Shown: positions 11,561 to 22,807 of the stretch, piece by piece
Numbering within the stretch: position 1 is the first letter of the stretch
Layout of the letters: every line of letters starts with the position of its first letter
Notes under the pieces: generated by a model
Databases searched by the model: none
The model's input: the letters and a program-made list of their open reading frames with translations, nothing else
Told to the model about the DNA's origin: nothing
Assembly (NCBI GenBank): GCA_001599755.1
Contig: BCHX01000005.1
Coordinates: forward strand, 4,150,409 to 4,214,408
DNA from: Gliomastix tumulicola
Lineage: Eukaryota > Ascomycota > Sordariomycetes > Hypocreales > Bionectriaceae
DNA: 64,000 nt
Reading direction: 5' to 3'
Made by a program: the position numbers and the translations under genes

Positions 11561-13056
11561 ATGAAGTGTCCCGCACGACCAGGACTCCGTACCAAGACCG
11601 GATGTCTGACCTGCAGACGACGGAAGAAGAAGTGTGACGAAGTGACGCCGGTCTGTGGAGGCTGTGGCACTGGGAACCGTGCCTGCAGTTGGCCTTCACA
11701 AGCGGACTTGCTCGACCATCGCTTCTCGTCGTACCCACGGCCAAGACGCGATTTTCTGTCCGTCACGCACGGCGCTGTTCCCGCTGGCTTGTCGACCACC
11801 ATTCAGTTGACCAGGGCCTCCACTTTAGGCATTGAGGGCATCCTCTCCCGCCACTTCGTGGAAGAATACTACAGTCTAGTGCTGCTTCCAGGATGCCACT
11901 CCGGCTTCTCGGCCGGGTGGCTGGCGGAGATCATCATGCTCACGCCATCCTGTGAAGCCTTGTACTATGCTGTACTGGCCTGCGCAGCCTCGCACCTGCA
12001 TTTGGTGGATTCCTGTGCTCGGATGCAGGACCTCGCGCTGACGTACTACTCAGCCACGCTCGCGAAGCTCTCGAGGCTCCTCGCAGACACATCGTACACT
12101 GAGACCCACGACGGTATCTTGATGTCGATAATATGGCTTAGCATCCACGGGGTGAGTGTTTGACGCCCTTTGCTATGCCATGAGGGGGTTATTCTCCGGC
12201 CGGCTGACGAGACCTTCAGTGTATGGGCCGCGGGACGTATCCAGACATCGAATGCCACCTCGACGCGGCCAAGCGGGTCGTGACTTCGCGGTTTCTGAGC
12301 CCCGTCGGAAACATCGCCAGCCTCTTCGACATCTTGGCCATAGAGAGCGTGCTCTATCACAGCTTTCATGCCACGGTCGGCTTATGGTCCGACCCGGGCC
12401 GGCCGCGCGATCGGTTCGACTTGGGCCTGTGGATGGAGGCTGGGAGGCTATTGAGGCAATCTGAGGACTTCTGCTGGTCGTCCGGGAGCTGCACGAGCCC
12501 GGTGCTGGGTGTTCCCGTCTCTCTGCTTCGACTTGCCCTGTCGCTCACAGTGCAATACCGAAGCCCCTCTCCACGGAGCGGAATAGACGTGACAGATGCA
12601 GGAAGCGAGGTACAGCGGTGGGAAGAGACGCTTTACCATCGCCATCAACTATTCTCCGCATCGTCAGAAGTAGTATCTGGCGAGGACGAGTGCTACAGCG
12701 ACTCAATTGCCCTCTACGTTCTCATCGTCTCGCTGTTGTGGACGCGCATATCGCAGGCGAACGCTGGCCCTCCTTCGGAAGCGAGCGACGACTGGAAAGT
12801 AAGAGAGGCAGCCGCCATCCTGCGGAAACATGCGGATGATGACCTGTGGGCACGGTTCTATATGTGCAACTGGCCAATCTACACCTTGGGCTTCTTTGCA
12901 CCCGCAGAAGAAGACAGGGAGGTGGCCCGCGTTGATTTGAGGCGCAGGTGGGATGTTACCAGGCTGGCACAGGCGGAGCGTTATGTCTGCGATCTGGAGG
13001 CGTCATGGGCCTCCCGTGATGGATTGCCTGGCTCGAGCATATGCGTCTCGGCGTGA
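11561..13056 (+). CDS. Zn2Cys6 transcription factor with fungal TF domain
   Basis: A nuclear DNA-binding regulator of 475 aa. The zinc cluster begins almost at the N-terminus: Cys15, 18, 25, 32, 35 and 42 fit CX2CX6CX6CX2CX6C with the basic RRRKKK loop. The remainder resembles the fungal-specific TF regulatory domain (PF11951 type), including an EGILSRHFVEEYYSLVL-like start. Two exons, 11561-12151 and 12220-13056, join across a 68-nt GTGAGT...CAG intron. The chosen ATG has a CACCATGA context. An in-frame ATG 60 codons upstream would add a tail unlike this family. The divergent Old Yellow Enzyme gene is its most likely local target. Confidence 0.88.
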
Positions 13057-15088
13057 GGGAATGTGTCGATGTAACGGCCGTGAGAGCTATACGCGAAACA
13101 CATTTGCTGGTCTGTGCTCGTACTCTTCGAATAAAGAGAAAAAAAGAATGTTCGAAAGAAGCCACTTACGAACGTTGATGTATGTGTGTCATTCTTTGTA
13201 TGCAGAACAATATCGGACCTGTGAGATGTCTGGGTGTCAGACGCCCACCCACACCTGGAAGCCGCCAATCACATGCTTGTGCGTCTGTTAGCGATAGTAA
13301 CAGCCAAGGGGAGGTGCATAAGACACTAATGCAGTGCAAGCTGACAGTGCGCTCGGGGGCTGTCTTTGGAAGGGTGTGACGGTCTGATCCCCGCCTGCCA
13401 ACCTACTCTGCTGGCGGTGGCGTGACTATCCCATGCCTTCCAGTGATCGAGTCGTCCGGTCATGATATACTTGATATGATGGCCACTGCAAACCCATTTC
13501 CTCACCTGAAAGAACCATATCAGCATTCTTACCCCGGCCCGCCGTCATCTTTACCTACCACACCTGTTAATTCTGACAGGTGAATAATCTGAAGAAATCC
13601 GGAACAGAGCTGGCTCATAATGCTAAAGCTCAAGAAGACAGCACACGCGACAGCTCTATATGGGCTTTCTGTTCGGTAGCAGGCGAGCCAGCTCGAGCAG
13701 TGCCGCCACTGCCGCTTCTCCCAAGCCACACTTCTCCATGCGGATGCGACCCTGTTTCCAAACATTTAGAGATTCAGCCACTGCCCACGTGCTTGCGACC
13801 GGCGCATGCGGGCCAAAAACATGTTTTAACCTTGTTTTAACCTCTGATGGGATGGGATGGTCCCTGATGCTACCAGATCTGCGACGAGATCTCGTGCACG
13901 ATGTGACACGTTCCATGCTCATGGGGAGATGCAGGGACGCCTTCTAGCAGTGAATGCAGATTTGCTTTATGCCTTGTCAATCTGCATTTTGTGGTCTCTT
14001 ATTAGATGGGAAGCCGTGGCCAGCCAAGATTATATATGATGCTGCTGTCATGCTGCTGGTGTCTTATTTCATCCAGTCAGCACGGACGGCGACTGGCGAT
14101 ATTAAGCAATTTGCTCTGAATCACCGTCTGCCCTGGACTCCGGCCAAGACGAAATTGGAGACCATCATGGTCCAATTCGGAGAGCCGCATCGCAGGCAGG
14201 CAGCCGAACGCCGTCTTGGTATGCATAAGTGGGAGGCGGATATCATATTGTGATGGGCACGCGAGTCCAGACCCCGAGCAGATTTCCAGACGAGCAGGTT
14301 TTTGCTCTCGCCCCCTCGAATATTGGAAATGAAATGAACGGGGCCTGCAATCCCCTCCTTCCTATCCATCCATCCATCCATCCATGAATCACGGCTCACG
14401 GATCGGCACTGCTCTGCTGATAGCACAACATTCGTCCCTGCTCACAACGAAAACGGGCTCCCTCACTTGGAGCTACGTCACACCACGGCACGCGGTGGCG
14501 AGAGCTCAATCTTTGTCTGCCGCAAAAGTTCTAATACAAATCCAGCATCGTGCCACCTCGGCCGACAAAAGGTCCCAGCAGAGCTGACGGCGGGGTAGAG
14601 AGATGGCCCATAATAGGAAGGTTGCCGCTTAATCGGCACCGGCTATACTGCCGACCAGCGATAACAGACTCCAGATTGATGCTATCAGGTGCTGGGATTG
14701 TGCCATCCCAATTTGCTTCCTGGGTGACAGTGCATGGAACTTGCTCCGTACTCCGTACTCCGTAGCTCGCGGCTCGATGGTGGTGTGAGCGCCACCCGGA
14801 GGAATGGTCTCTCGATGGAGGGCGAGACAGAGAGGTACATGCACACACTGCGCACTGCACACTGCACACTGCACACGGCACACGGTATGTATCACACACA
14901 GGCCCGGGGTAATCAATTGGGTGTCTTCTCCACTCTTGATTGTGTATATAATATATCGGACCAATTTCGTCACCCCCCCTTCGCCTCCCTTCGCCTCCCT
15001 TGGTATCTGTGACACCTGCTGAGAACACTTCCTGTTCTTTGTTGAATCCAGGAGAAGACGTGCTACCGCGTTCCAATTGCACGACATC
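13057..15088. other. Intergenic region with simple repeats
   Basis: 2.03 kb. Holds an ATCC microsatellite (about 14363-14385), three copies of CTCCGTA (14744-14764) and a CACTGCA-type repeat (about 14846-14875). A TATATAATATAT element at 14945-14956 probably serves dppV. No gene is supported. Confidence 0.5.
14945..14956 (+). promoter_or_regulatory. TATA element of the dipeptidyl-peptidase V gene
   Basis: TATATAATATAT about 135 bp upstream of the dppV ATG, followed by a pyrimidine-rich leader. Confidence 0.5.
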
Positions 15089-17494
15089 ATGAAGTGGTCG
15101 TCGACTTCGTGGGCGTGGGCTGCCCTTGCAGGCCTGCCCTACGTCAGCGCCGCCATCACCCCTGAGAGCATGCTGGCTTCCAATCGCTACTCCGGCGCCC
15201 TCCCCAATCCCACGGGTGTATGTACATGGATCAATTGCAATCAATTGAGTCGCGATGTTTGGGAGTTGAAGTCGCTAACCCGATTGACGTCTCTAGGAAT
15301 TCGCCCTGTTCACGTCGTCCAACTACTCCTGGGCCACGGGCAAGACCTCGAGCGTGTGGAACATCCTGAACCTGACTACCGGCGCTGTGGATGTCTGGGC
15401 ACCGGCATCTGAGATCTCCGAGATTGTCTTTGTCGGCTCCGAGCCCACCAGCATTCTCTACCTCAACGGCACCAGCCTCTACACGTCTGATGTCGTCGAC
15501 ACCGAGAGCGCCACGCTCGTGGCCACGCTGGAGGGCGACTTCTCCGGTCTCAAGGCCAAGAAGACTGCGTCCGGAGACATCCACTTCCTGGTGTACTCCA
15601 AGGCGTACCCCAACGGCACTGCCTACAGCGAGGCGACTGCTGCGACCCCGCGCAGCACGGGCAGGATCTACGAGTCGATCTACGTCCGCCACTGGGTAGG
15701 CTGCACATTTAACTGTCTTGAGACACTTCGGGCGCTAACTCGGGGTGTGTGTAGGACTACTGGCTGTCCGAGGTCAAGAACGCCGTCTTCGGTGGCGTTC
15801 TCTCCAGCGACAACTCATCGTCGTACTCCTTCAGCGGCGAGCTGACCAACTACGTGACGGGCATCCACAACGTAACCCACGCCGAGAGCCCTCTGGATCT
15901 CAACGGCGACGACGACTACGACCTCTCGCCCGACGGCACCAAGGTCGCCTTCCTGACCAAGGACGTCAACCTGCCCCTGGCCAACTACACCAGCAGCCAG
16001 ATCTACCTCGTGCCCTTTGACGGCGACGCCGAGGACGCCGTCCCCGTGAATGCCCGCGGCTCGACCAAGTACCCCGAGACGCAGGGTGCCTCTGCCTACC
16101 CGCGTTTCTCGCCCGATAGCAAGTACATCGCCTGGACGCAGATGAACGGCATCTACTACGAGTCGGACCGCTCCATCCTGTACACGGCCAAGACCCGGTG
16201 CAACGGCTCCTTCGACGTCACGCGTCTTGCCGGCGACTGGGACCGCTCCCCGGGCACGCCTCTGTGGGCTGAGGACGGCAAGACCATCTACGTCGATGCT
16301 CCTGATCTGGGCCGTGACCGTCTCTTCGCTGTCCCCGTCACTGCTGGTGATGACTACAAGCCCAAGAACATCACGGACGAGGGTGTCCCTGCTGCCTTCC
16401 ACCTGCTCCCCGACGACAAGATCCTCGTCTCCGACTCCAAGATCTGGTCCAGCCGTGACTTCTACACCGTCACCACCGACGGCAAGACGACCGACGTGCT
16501 CTTCCAGGCTAACAAGGTCGACGAGGCGCTCAAGGGTCTCGGCCCGGAGGATGTCGACGAGTTCTACTACACCACCAACACGACCGAGACCAAGCAGCAG
16601 GCCTGGATCGTCTACCCCGAGGGCTTCGACAAGAGCAAGAAGTACCCCCTGGCGTACATCATCCACGGTGGTCCGCAGGGTGCTCACTTCAACAGCTGGT
16701 CGACTCGGTGGAACTTCAAGGTCTGGGCTGACCAGGGCTACGTACGTTTATTCTCTAAGCTGTGATTGTGGTGGCTGAGCTGCAATACTGATGTGGTATC
16801 TAGGTTGTCATTGCACCCAACCCGACTGCCTCGACGGGCTTCGGTCAGAACCTGACTGATGCCGTCCAAGGACGCTGGGGAAGCTACCCGTTCTGGGACG
16901 TTGTCCATGCGTACGACTACGCCGTGGAGAACTTTGACTTCATTGACTTTGACCGTGCCATCGAGGCGGGTGCCAGCTTCGGTGGTTACATGACTAACTG
17001 GTAAGAGAAACCAACCCACATGTACATGATCCCTTCATAGAACCTCGGACACTGACTCCCCCCACAGGATCCAAGGCCACGACTTCGGCCGCAAGTTCAA
17101 GGCCCTTGTCACGCACGACGGCTCCACCTCGACCCTGAACCAGTACGCCAGCGAGGAGCTCTGGTTCATGAACCACGACTTCAACGGCGGCTTCGAGTCC
17201 TCGAGCATTCAGCCGGGGTCCCCCTATTACGACTGGAACCCGATCAACTTCGTCGACAACTGGGCCACGCCGCACTTCGTCGTCCACAACGACCTCGACT
17301 TCCGCCTGCCCGTGTCCGAGGGCATCCTGCTCTTCAACCTGCTGCAGGTCAAGGGCGTGCCGAGCAAGTTCCTCAACTTCCCCGACGAGAACCACTGGGT
17401 GCTCAACCGGGAGAACAGTCTTGTGTGGCACACCGAGATCTTCAAGTGGATCAACTACTACAGCGGTGTCAGCAACGCTACTTCTCCCTACTAA
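15089..17494 (+). CDS. dppV: Dipeptidyl-peptidase V, secreted (S9C)
   Basis: A secreted prolyl-oligopeptidase-family serine peptidase that releases X-Ala and similar dipeptides. Five exons (15089-15217, 15297-15695, 15755-16741, 16804-17000, 17068-17494) give 712 aa with every junction in phase. A signal peptide covers about residues 1-21. A beta-propeller half follows, with many N-glycosylation sequons, then the alpha/beta-hydrolase half. The catalytic triad is Ser563 in GASFGGY, Asp648 in HNDLDFRLP and His680 in ENHWV. The spacing and the HGGPQG oxyanion block match Aspergillus DPPV. Gene ends at TAA, 149 bp from a convergent orphan gene. Role: extracellular protein digestion together with endoproteases; this class is also a known fungal antigen (family knowledge). 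Confidence 0.95.
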
Positions 17495-17643
17495 GTTGTC
17501 TCTTCTCCCGTATTGGAAGGGGGGATATGTAGATGTAATACATAATGAAAAGTCTTGAGAAACTATTCTAGTGTGTCTCCTTGAATATGAATGAAGGTGA
17601 ACCCTGACTCTGCATAAAATTATGGATGTATATACGTATATCC

Positions 17644-19167
17644 CTACTGCACGCAGCATCCGCTATCAGCTGGCTGGACCGTATACGTAGCTGGCTGAGG
17701 TAATCTTACGGCGACCTCGCGAACACTTTGCCGTGTACCGGAAATCCAACTGACTCGATTGCACCTCCTGCACCTGTACCCGTATGAATGGGCTCCATGT
17801 CGAATAATGGCATTCTCTGACTCTCGAAGTGTGACTTCCCGGGGGTCCCAAGCTGCTTTGCGACAGTGCAAGCAAGGGACCGAACGGAATGGCCCCAGCT
17901 TGTCTGCTTCATCCTCATCCTCGCTGTCTTCATCGTCTCGGTCTTCATCGTCTTCATCAGACTCATCATCTTCCTCGTCTTCGCTTCCAGAGCCGCTCCC
18001 ATCGCTTCCTTCTTCAGATTCTTCACTCCGAGGCGGCTTCTCTCCGCACCATGCATATAGACAGAGCTGGGGAATGCATTTCGTGGAGGTGCTGGATGTT
18101 TGGACTTGAGTGTGCATACAAGCATGCCTGCATCTTTCGTACACGGTTAAGCGGGTATGATGAGCCTGATTAATCGCACTAGGATGCGCGGAGTCTGAAG
18201 TCTGGATCATGCTGAGAACGCATATGCCCAGTGTCTCCAAAGACGTCACTTCGTTTAACATCCACACTTTTGCGTGACGACACGGTTGCTCACACAGGTG
18301 AACCAACTCAAGCACGTCAAACACGTCGGGCGTAGGAGAGTCGTTGACGACGGAGATGCGCTTAATGCAAAGAAAGCCTAAGTCATCGGGGTTTGTTTCT
18401 GGGTCGTCGAAGCCCAGCTGGGGATCAGACTCAGGCTGCGACAGGGCTCTGAGGTAGGAGTAGCAACGCAATGCGATGTTGCCAGATGGGACGAGCCGAA
18501 GGTCAATGGCGCTCTCGGTAGCCTCCTCATCGTGGGTAAGGAACTTGACTAGCGCATTGGCGTCTGATGAAGGCTGGGGAGATGAGGGTTTCCAAACAGT
18601 GAGATCGGATGAGCCCCCAACGGCATCCAACCTATCCCCAGATCCCTCAATCAATCTTGGCTTCTGATCCGGTGGAATTTCCACAATGGTTCCATCGCTG
18701 AAGGTAACCTCGATCACGTCTTCCTCGGTTTCTTCTGACGGCAGTGTCAACGCTTCTTCGTCGCTCATTGCCGAGCTCTCGTGCTGGGAATCTGATTCCG
18801 GCTCCAATGATGGATCTTTCGATACAGTCAATGGGAGGTCGTAGTTCTCGGGTAAAAATGGTGGGCTAGCTTCGTTCTCAGCAAAGACCCCGGCTAAAAT
18901 CATCTCGCCGATGGTATGCATGAGATCCTCGTCCGGAGCTGGGACATGTAGCTCTTGGGGAGGAGAAGTCTCGCCACTGTCTTCGACGGGGGCTTTGCGT
19001 TGTTGTTGCTGTTGTTTCTTGCGAGAACGAGAGAGCCTGTTGACAATGCGCGAGCCGTGATTCTCGACTTCCCGGAGCCCAAGTCGGACGTTTTCGATTC
19101 TTCGCAAATTTGCCTTGTGGGATTTCTTTACTCGTTGGAATTGTGATGTCACCTGCTGACATAGCAC
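17644..19167 (-). CDS. Orphan acidic protein with two CxxC pairs; 5' end unresolved
   Basis: An open frame of up to 507 codons with no domain I recognise. It reads through a basic helical stretch with a short polyglutamine run (about residues 18-58), an acidic middle, a strongly Glu/Asp/Ser-rich tract near residues 375-415, and a C-terminal module with CLHC and CRRC pairs about 40 residues apart that may bind zinc. The frame has no upstream ATG: it opens with GTG at 19167 and the first in-frame ATG is at 18921 (425 aa). The basic segment before that ATG looks coding, and a CAG immediately before GTGACATCAC could be a splice acceptor, so a short upstream exon may be missing. An unrecognised intron near 18060-18135 is also possible. 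A nuclear or chromatin role would be only a guess. Confidence 0.6.
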   Translation of the reverse strand: MLCQQVTSQFQRVKKSHKANLRRIENVRLGLREVENHGSRIVNRLSRSRKKQQQQQRKAPVEDSGETSPPQELHVPAPDEDLMHTIGEMILAGVFAENEASPPFLPENYDLPLTVSKDPSLEPESDSQHESSAMSDEEALTLPSEETEEDVIEVTFSDGTIVEIPPDQKPRLIEGSGDRLDAVGGSSDLTVWKPSSPQPSSDANALVKFLTHDEEATESAIDLRLVPSGNIALRCYSYLRALSQPESDPQLGFDDPETNPDDLGFLCIKRISVVNDSPTPDVFDVLELVHLCEQPCRHAKVWMLNEVTSLETLGICVLSMIQTSDSAHPSAINQAHHTRLTVYERCRHACMHTQVQTSSTSTKCIPQLCLYAWCGEKPPRSEESEEGSDGSGSGSEDEEDDESDEDDEDRDDEDSEDEDEADKLGPFRSVPCLHCRKAAWDPREVTLRESENAIIRHGAHSYGYRCRRCNRVSWISGTRQSVREVAVRLPQPATYTVQPADSGCCVQ

Positions 19168-20163
19168 TGAACATGTCCATGATGCATCTGATCGGAGAGC
19201 AATCCGCCGACCGGGAAATAGGCAAGTCGCACAGAGGAGTCGGGGAAGTCAGGACCATAATATATTGGGTGGACAACACAGTCAACCCCTCCGCAGAGTA
19301 TCGGCTACGGCAAGCCGGCAGAGAGAGCGACTGTTGCGTAAAGTAAGGCAGACTGGTTCAACGCCGAGATGGCACACAAGGGAATAGGGGCATGTGATAG
19401 TGACCCATTTAGTACGGGAAATCATTCACCAACAGCTACACCGTTGTTCCTCTAGATGGAGTCCACTGCAACGTTGAGCAAGAAATATATGCAAGGCAAC
19501 TACAGCGTGCGCCTGAACCCCACAGCTTGGGCTGCAAAATGTGATGCATTTACGCCCCGATGCAGCCACAAGAGAGTCCAGACCTGGGCTAACTGGCCCC
19601 GAATTATCAATGGAGGGCACTTGGTGTTTACTAGTACACATAGTCGGCAGCAATATCACGACGAGGCCGGGTTCAGACATACTCTCACTCTGTTCTCGGC
19701 AAGGAGAGGAGCAGCTGTATTCGTATAATTTCTTATCAAAGTATCAGCGACTGGGCCACATCAACGGCTGCCGAATGAGGGGAGGTTAACCTCAGCCCAG
19801 AAGATGCGAGCAATTTGGGCCTCGAACTAAGGCATCCCGATGCCTGAACACGTCAGCACACCACCACGGCTGGCCAACCATGCTTAGTAACCAATAAACG
19901 TCTGCCAAGATGAAAGTCGGAACGTTGCATGTGAGGCAGAATTTCCATCGCGTACAGCACGTTAATGCAGTGAGATAAACATTAGCGCCATGGGTGAAAT
20001 TACATGCATGGCTGGCTTCGCTGAAAAGTGACGACGATATAGCAGAGCTTTCAATTAAATTACGCGTATGGATAAATAAAAGTAGAACGTTAGAAATAGA
20101 TACTCGCCCATCCATCGAAGCACCCCTAGCACCATTCACCCCTTAACAGAAGCGTGTCCACCC
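19168..20163. other. Intergenic region, may hold a 5' exon of the acidic orphan
   Basis: About 1 kb. If the acidic orphan has an upstream exon it must lie here on the minus strand, but I cannot place it. No other gene is seen. Confidence 0.4.
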
Positions 20164-22061
20164 TTAGGAGACGCTTGCCCACCAATCGCACCGCGTGACG
20201 TTCGCCTTGCTGGGGACAGCATTCGCCGTTCCATCAGAGGTGATGTTGACAGTCGTGAAATCGTCCCCAAACACAGGGAATGCTTGGCCTGGCTCTCGGA
20301 GAGGGACACCTGTCATTACAAAGCTGGCGATGGCCAGCTGCAGATGATCCTGGGCCTTGGGGTAGCCGGCCGGCTGCACGTCACTGCCAAATGTATACGC
20401 GAGGTCCTGGATATGGAAACCCGGAGATACACCGAACTCATCTGTGGCAAATCTAAGTTAGCCTCGTCTTCTCAAGCAAAGGTGTAGATAGAATGTCGGG
20501 TTCCTTACATGAATAGCTGACGTTGCTCGTTGCCTCACTGACGAGGTGCCAGGAGCAGTCAACCACAGCCTCTGACCACAACTTCATGCCCCTAGTGCTG
20601 ATGTCATCGTAGTTGAGTGACCCGTCGTAGACGGGTGGGTAGATGTTCTCCAGAAGATCCTTCACGTTCTCCTCTCCGAGCCCGGGGAAGGACCTGGCCA
20701 CCCACTTGGCGAACTCGTCGTCCGTTTCAATCCTGGGATCGAAGAAGAAGGCACCTTCAAACACATTGTGTCCAGCCAGAATGTTGATCGACTTGTCGAA
20801 GCTTCCGCTCTTCAAGAAGCTCAGACCAGCATCCTTGACGTACTTTCCATCCGCAACGGGACCGTAGATGTATGTGGTCGTCGGGGCCGAGCCGATGTGG
20901 GCGAAGTTGCCCTCAATGACGGCCTTGGAGTCGAGCTGTCTGGCTTCATCCAGGTTCTTCACGTTGAGGAATCCCATGAAATCGTCGAAGATGCCCTCCG
21001 CCTGGTAAAACTGGGAAATGATGCCCGGGCTCTGGGGGATGGCCTGGGTGAAGGGTTTCGGTCCATCGGCCGCCACATGCAGCAAGACAGAGCCGCCCGC
21101 AGACGACTCGCCCATGATTGTGACATGGTCTTTCGAGCCGCCGAAGAGGTGGATGTTCTCCTGGACCCAGTCTAGGGCGAAACGCTGATCCAGAATACCG
21201 GCGTTGAGGGCACCGTCGCGTTCGAGTTCGGGGCCGGAGAGGAAGCCGAGGGCGCCGAGGCGGTAGTTGAGGCCGACAAAGACAAAGTCTTTACCGGTCG
21301 TCTTGCGGGCCTGAGCGATGATGCCGGCTGGGTTGAAATCGGTCGGGCCGGAGCCATCCTTGGAGCCGAGCGAGTAACCGCCGCCATGAATCTAGGTAGG
21401 TAGTGTTAGCTCTGCACTGGATCCCTTCGTCAGGAAACATCCCAAGGACTTCAACATACCCAAACTAAGACGGGAGCGTCGGCGCAACCAGCAGCCGCCT
21501 TGTCGAAAATCTTCTTGGGGACATGGACATCGAGGAGGAGGCAGTCCTCCGTGGCGTTGGCATTGATGTCTCCAGGCAGGGTCGGCGCGTTCAGGAGGTC
21601 CTTCTTCCACTCTTCAATAGTGAACGGGACGTTTGGGTTCGAGTATTTCGCGATGGGGATGTAGGCGTCCGCCTGCCACTTGGGTCGGGCCTGGGGGCAG
21701 ATCTTGGTCTCGGCGCCGATCTGGATGACGCTGCGATCGGTCTTTGGGGAGACCGGGGCTCGGAAGCGGAGATCGCCCTTCGGCTCCTCGGCGTATCTGA
21801 TGTTTCGGAACTTGTAGATGTCGGTCTTTTCGTCGTACCAGATCGCCCGATGCAGCTCCTATGGAAAGCCATCAGTTAGGAGCTTGTTTCTCGGGATTGG
21901 GGAAGATGGCGTAAGGGCCAGGGACTCACATAGCCTAGATCGACGACGGGAAGGCATGATGAGGTGCGTGCTCCTGCTGGAGACGCCGAGATGCCCGTTC
22001 CCAAGGCAAATAGGGCGCACAAAGCAGCAGCGGCTTGTTTGGACGAAATCGGGGCGAGCAT
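20164..22061 (-). CDS. Secreted type-B carboxylesterase/lipase
   Basis: A secreted alpha/beta-hydrolase esterase of 563 aa from four exons (22061-21930, 21858-21460, 21391-20509, 20441-20164), all joins in phase with GTGAGT, GTATGT and GTAAGG donors. A signal peptide covers about residues 1-26. Family landmarks are the EDCLLLDV block, the oxyanion loop IHGGGYSLGS, GLNYRLGALGF, the nucleophile region IMGESSAGGS at about Ser273/274, the acid in NVFEG and a likely base in the FHIQDLAYTFG segment near the C-terminus. The nucleophile elbow has an extra serine relative to the usual GESAGG. Several N-glycosylation sequons are present. A TATA box and an unusual repeat/hairpin sit just upstream. It is divergent from the regulator-like gene at 22808. 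Substrate unknown. Confidence 0.92.
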
Positions 22062-22187
22062 GCTGGCCTGGAAGATGTAAGAGAGAGGATTGATGACTTG
22101 TCGATGGTTTGTTATTGGATGCTGAGCTTGGGAAAGACTTGTGTGTGTGTGTTGATGACGGTGTAGTCCAAAGGCCACTGACTAGAT

Positions 22188-22196
22188 GTTATATAC
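22188..22196 (-). promoter_or_regulatory. TATA box of the carboxylesterase gene
   Basis: GTATATAAC on the minus strand, about 130 bp before the ATG, one base away from the repeat-hairpin element. Confidence 0.55.
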
Positions 22197-22197
22197 G

Positions 22198-22248
22198 CGC
22201 CTCTTCAAAGGGTCCTCAAAGGGTCCTCAAAGGGTCCTCGAAGAGGCG
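22198..22248. repeat. Three 11-bp direct repeats framed by a 9-bp inverted repeat
   Basis: The unit TCAAAGGGTCC occurs three times head to tail at 22205-22215, 22216-22226 and 22227-22237. The flanks CGCCTCTTC (22198-22206) and GAAGAGGCG (22240-22248) are perfect inverted complements. The element abuts the esterase TATA box and could be an operator array for a regulator, perhaps the divergent gene's product. Confidence 0.85.
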
Positions 22249-22807
22249 GTCTACGGCCACCTCGATCAGGAAGTCTATGTCCGTCCATGTTGGGGGCTGA
22301 GCTAGCCAAAGCCTCACTTCACGATGGAAAAGCGCGTGAGGATGACTACCGAAATGCCAAAGAGCTTGGCGGCTTTTCTATTTCGACCCAAGGTCGAGTC
22401 GGGGACGGACAAACAGTTCTTCACCTCAGGACCGGCGTTGTCCTTATGCAGTGGCTGTGCCTATAGCCCCCATCCCTCGCGCCAATGTTTCCCAACTCGG
22501 GCAGCTTTGCCCCAGGCTCTCGCTCCTAATGCGGTATCTGGTCCCTCAAAGCAGTCAGCTTCCCCGTGCTGACTGTGCCGCACCAACGCACCGGCGTGAA
22601 GCTGCTATTCCCGATGCGGCACTGTGTCTCCCAAGTCGTTGAGCTATTTGATCTCCACGACACCGCCCATTGTCAGCTTTCAAGACGCAGCAATCGTCTG
22701 TCTGAGCCCCAACAGCTCTTCGGCCGATCGGCTGGACAACCCTCCGTCTCATCGATATGCAATGCCTGCAGCTTTAATAAAACGCCACCCGCCCGGAGAC
22801 GCGAAAC

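Larger units (their letters stand above)
22062..22807. promoter_or_regulatory. Divergent promoter, carboxylesterase / regulator-like gene
   Basis: 746 bp between two divergent starts. It holds the esterase TATA box, the repeat-hairpin element (22198-22248) and a TTTAATAAA stretch about 35 bp before the ATG of the gene at 22808. Confidence 0.6.
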
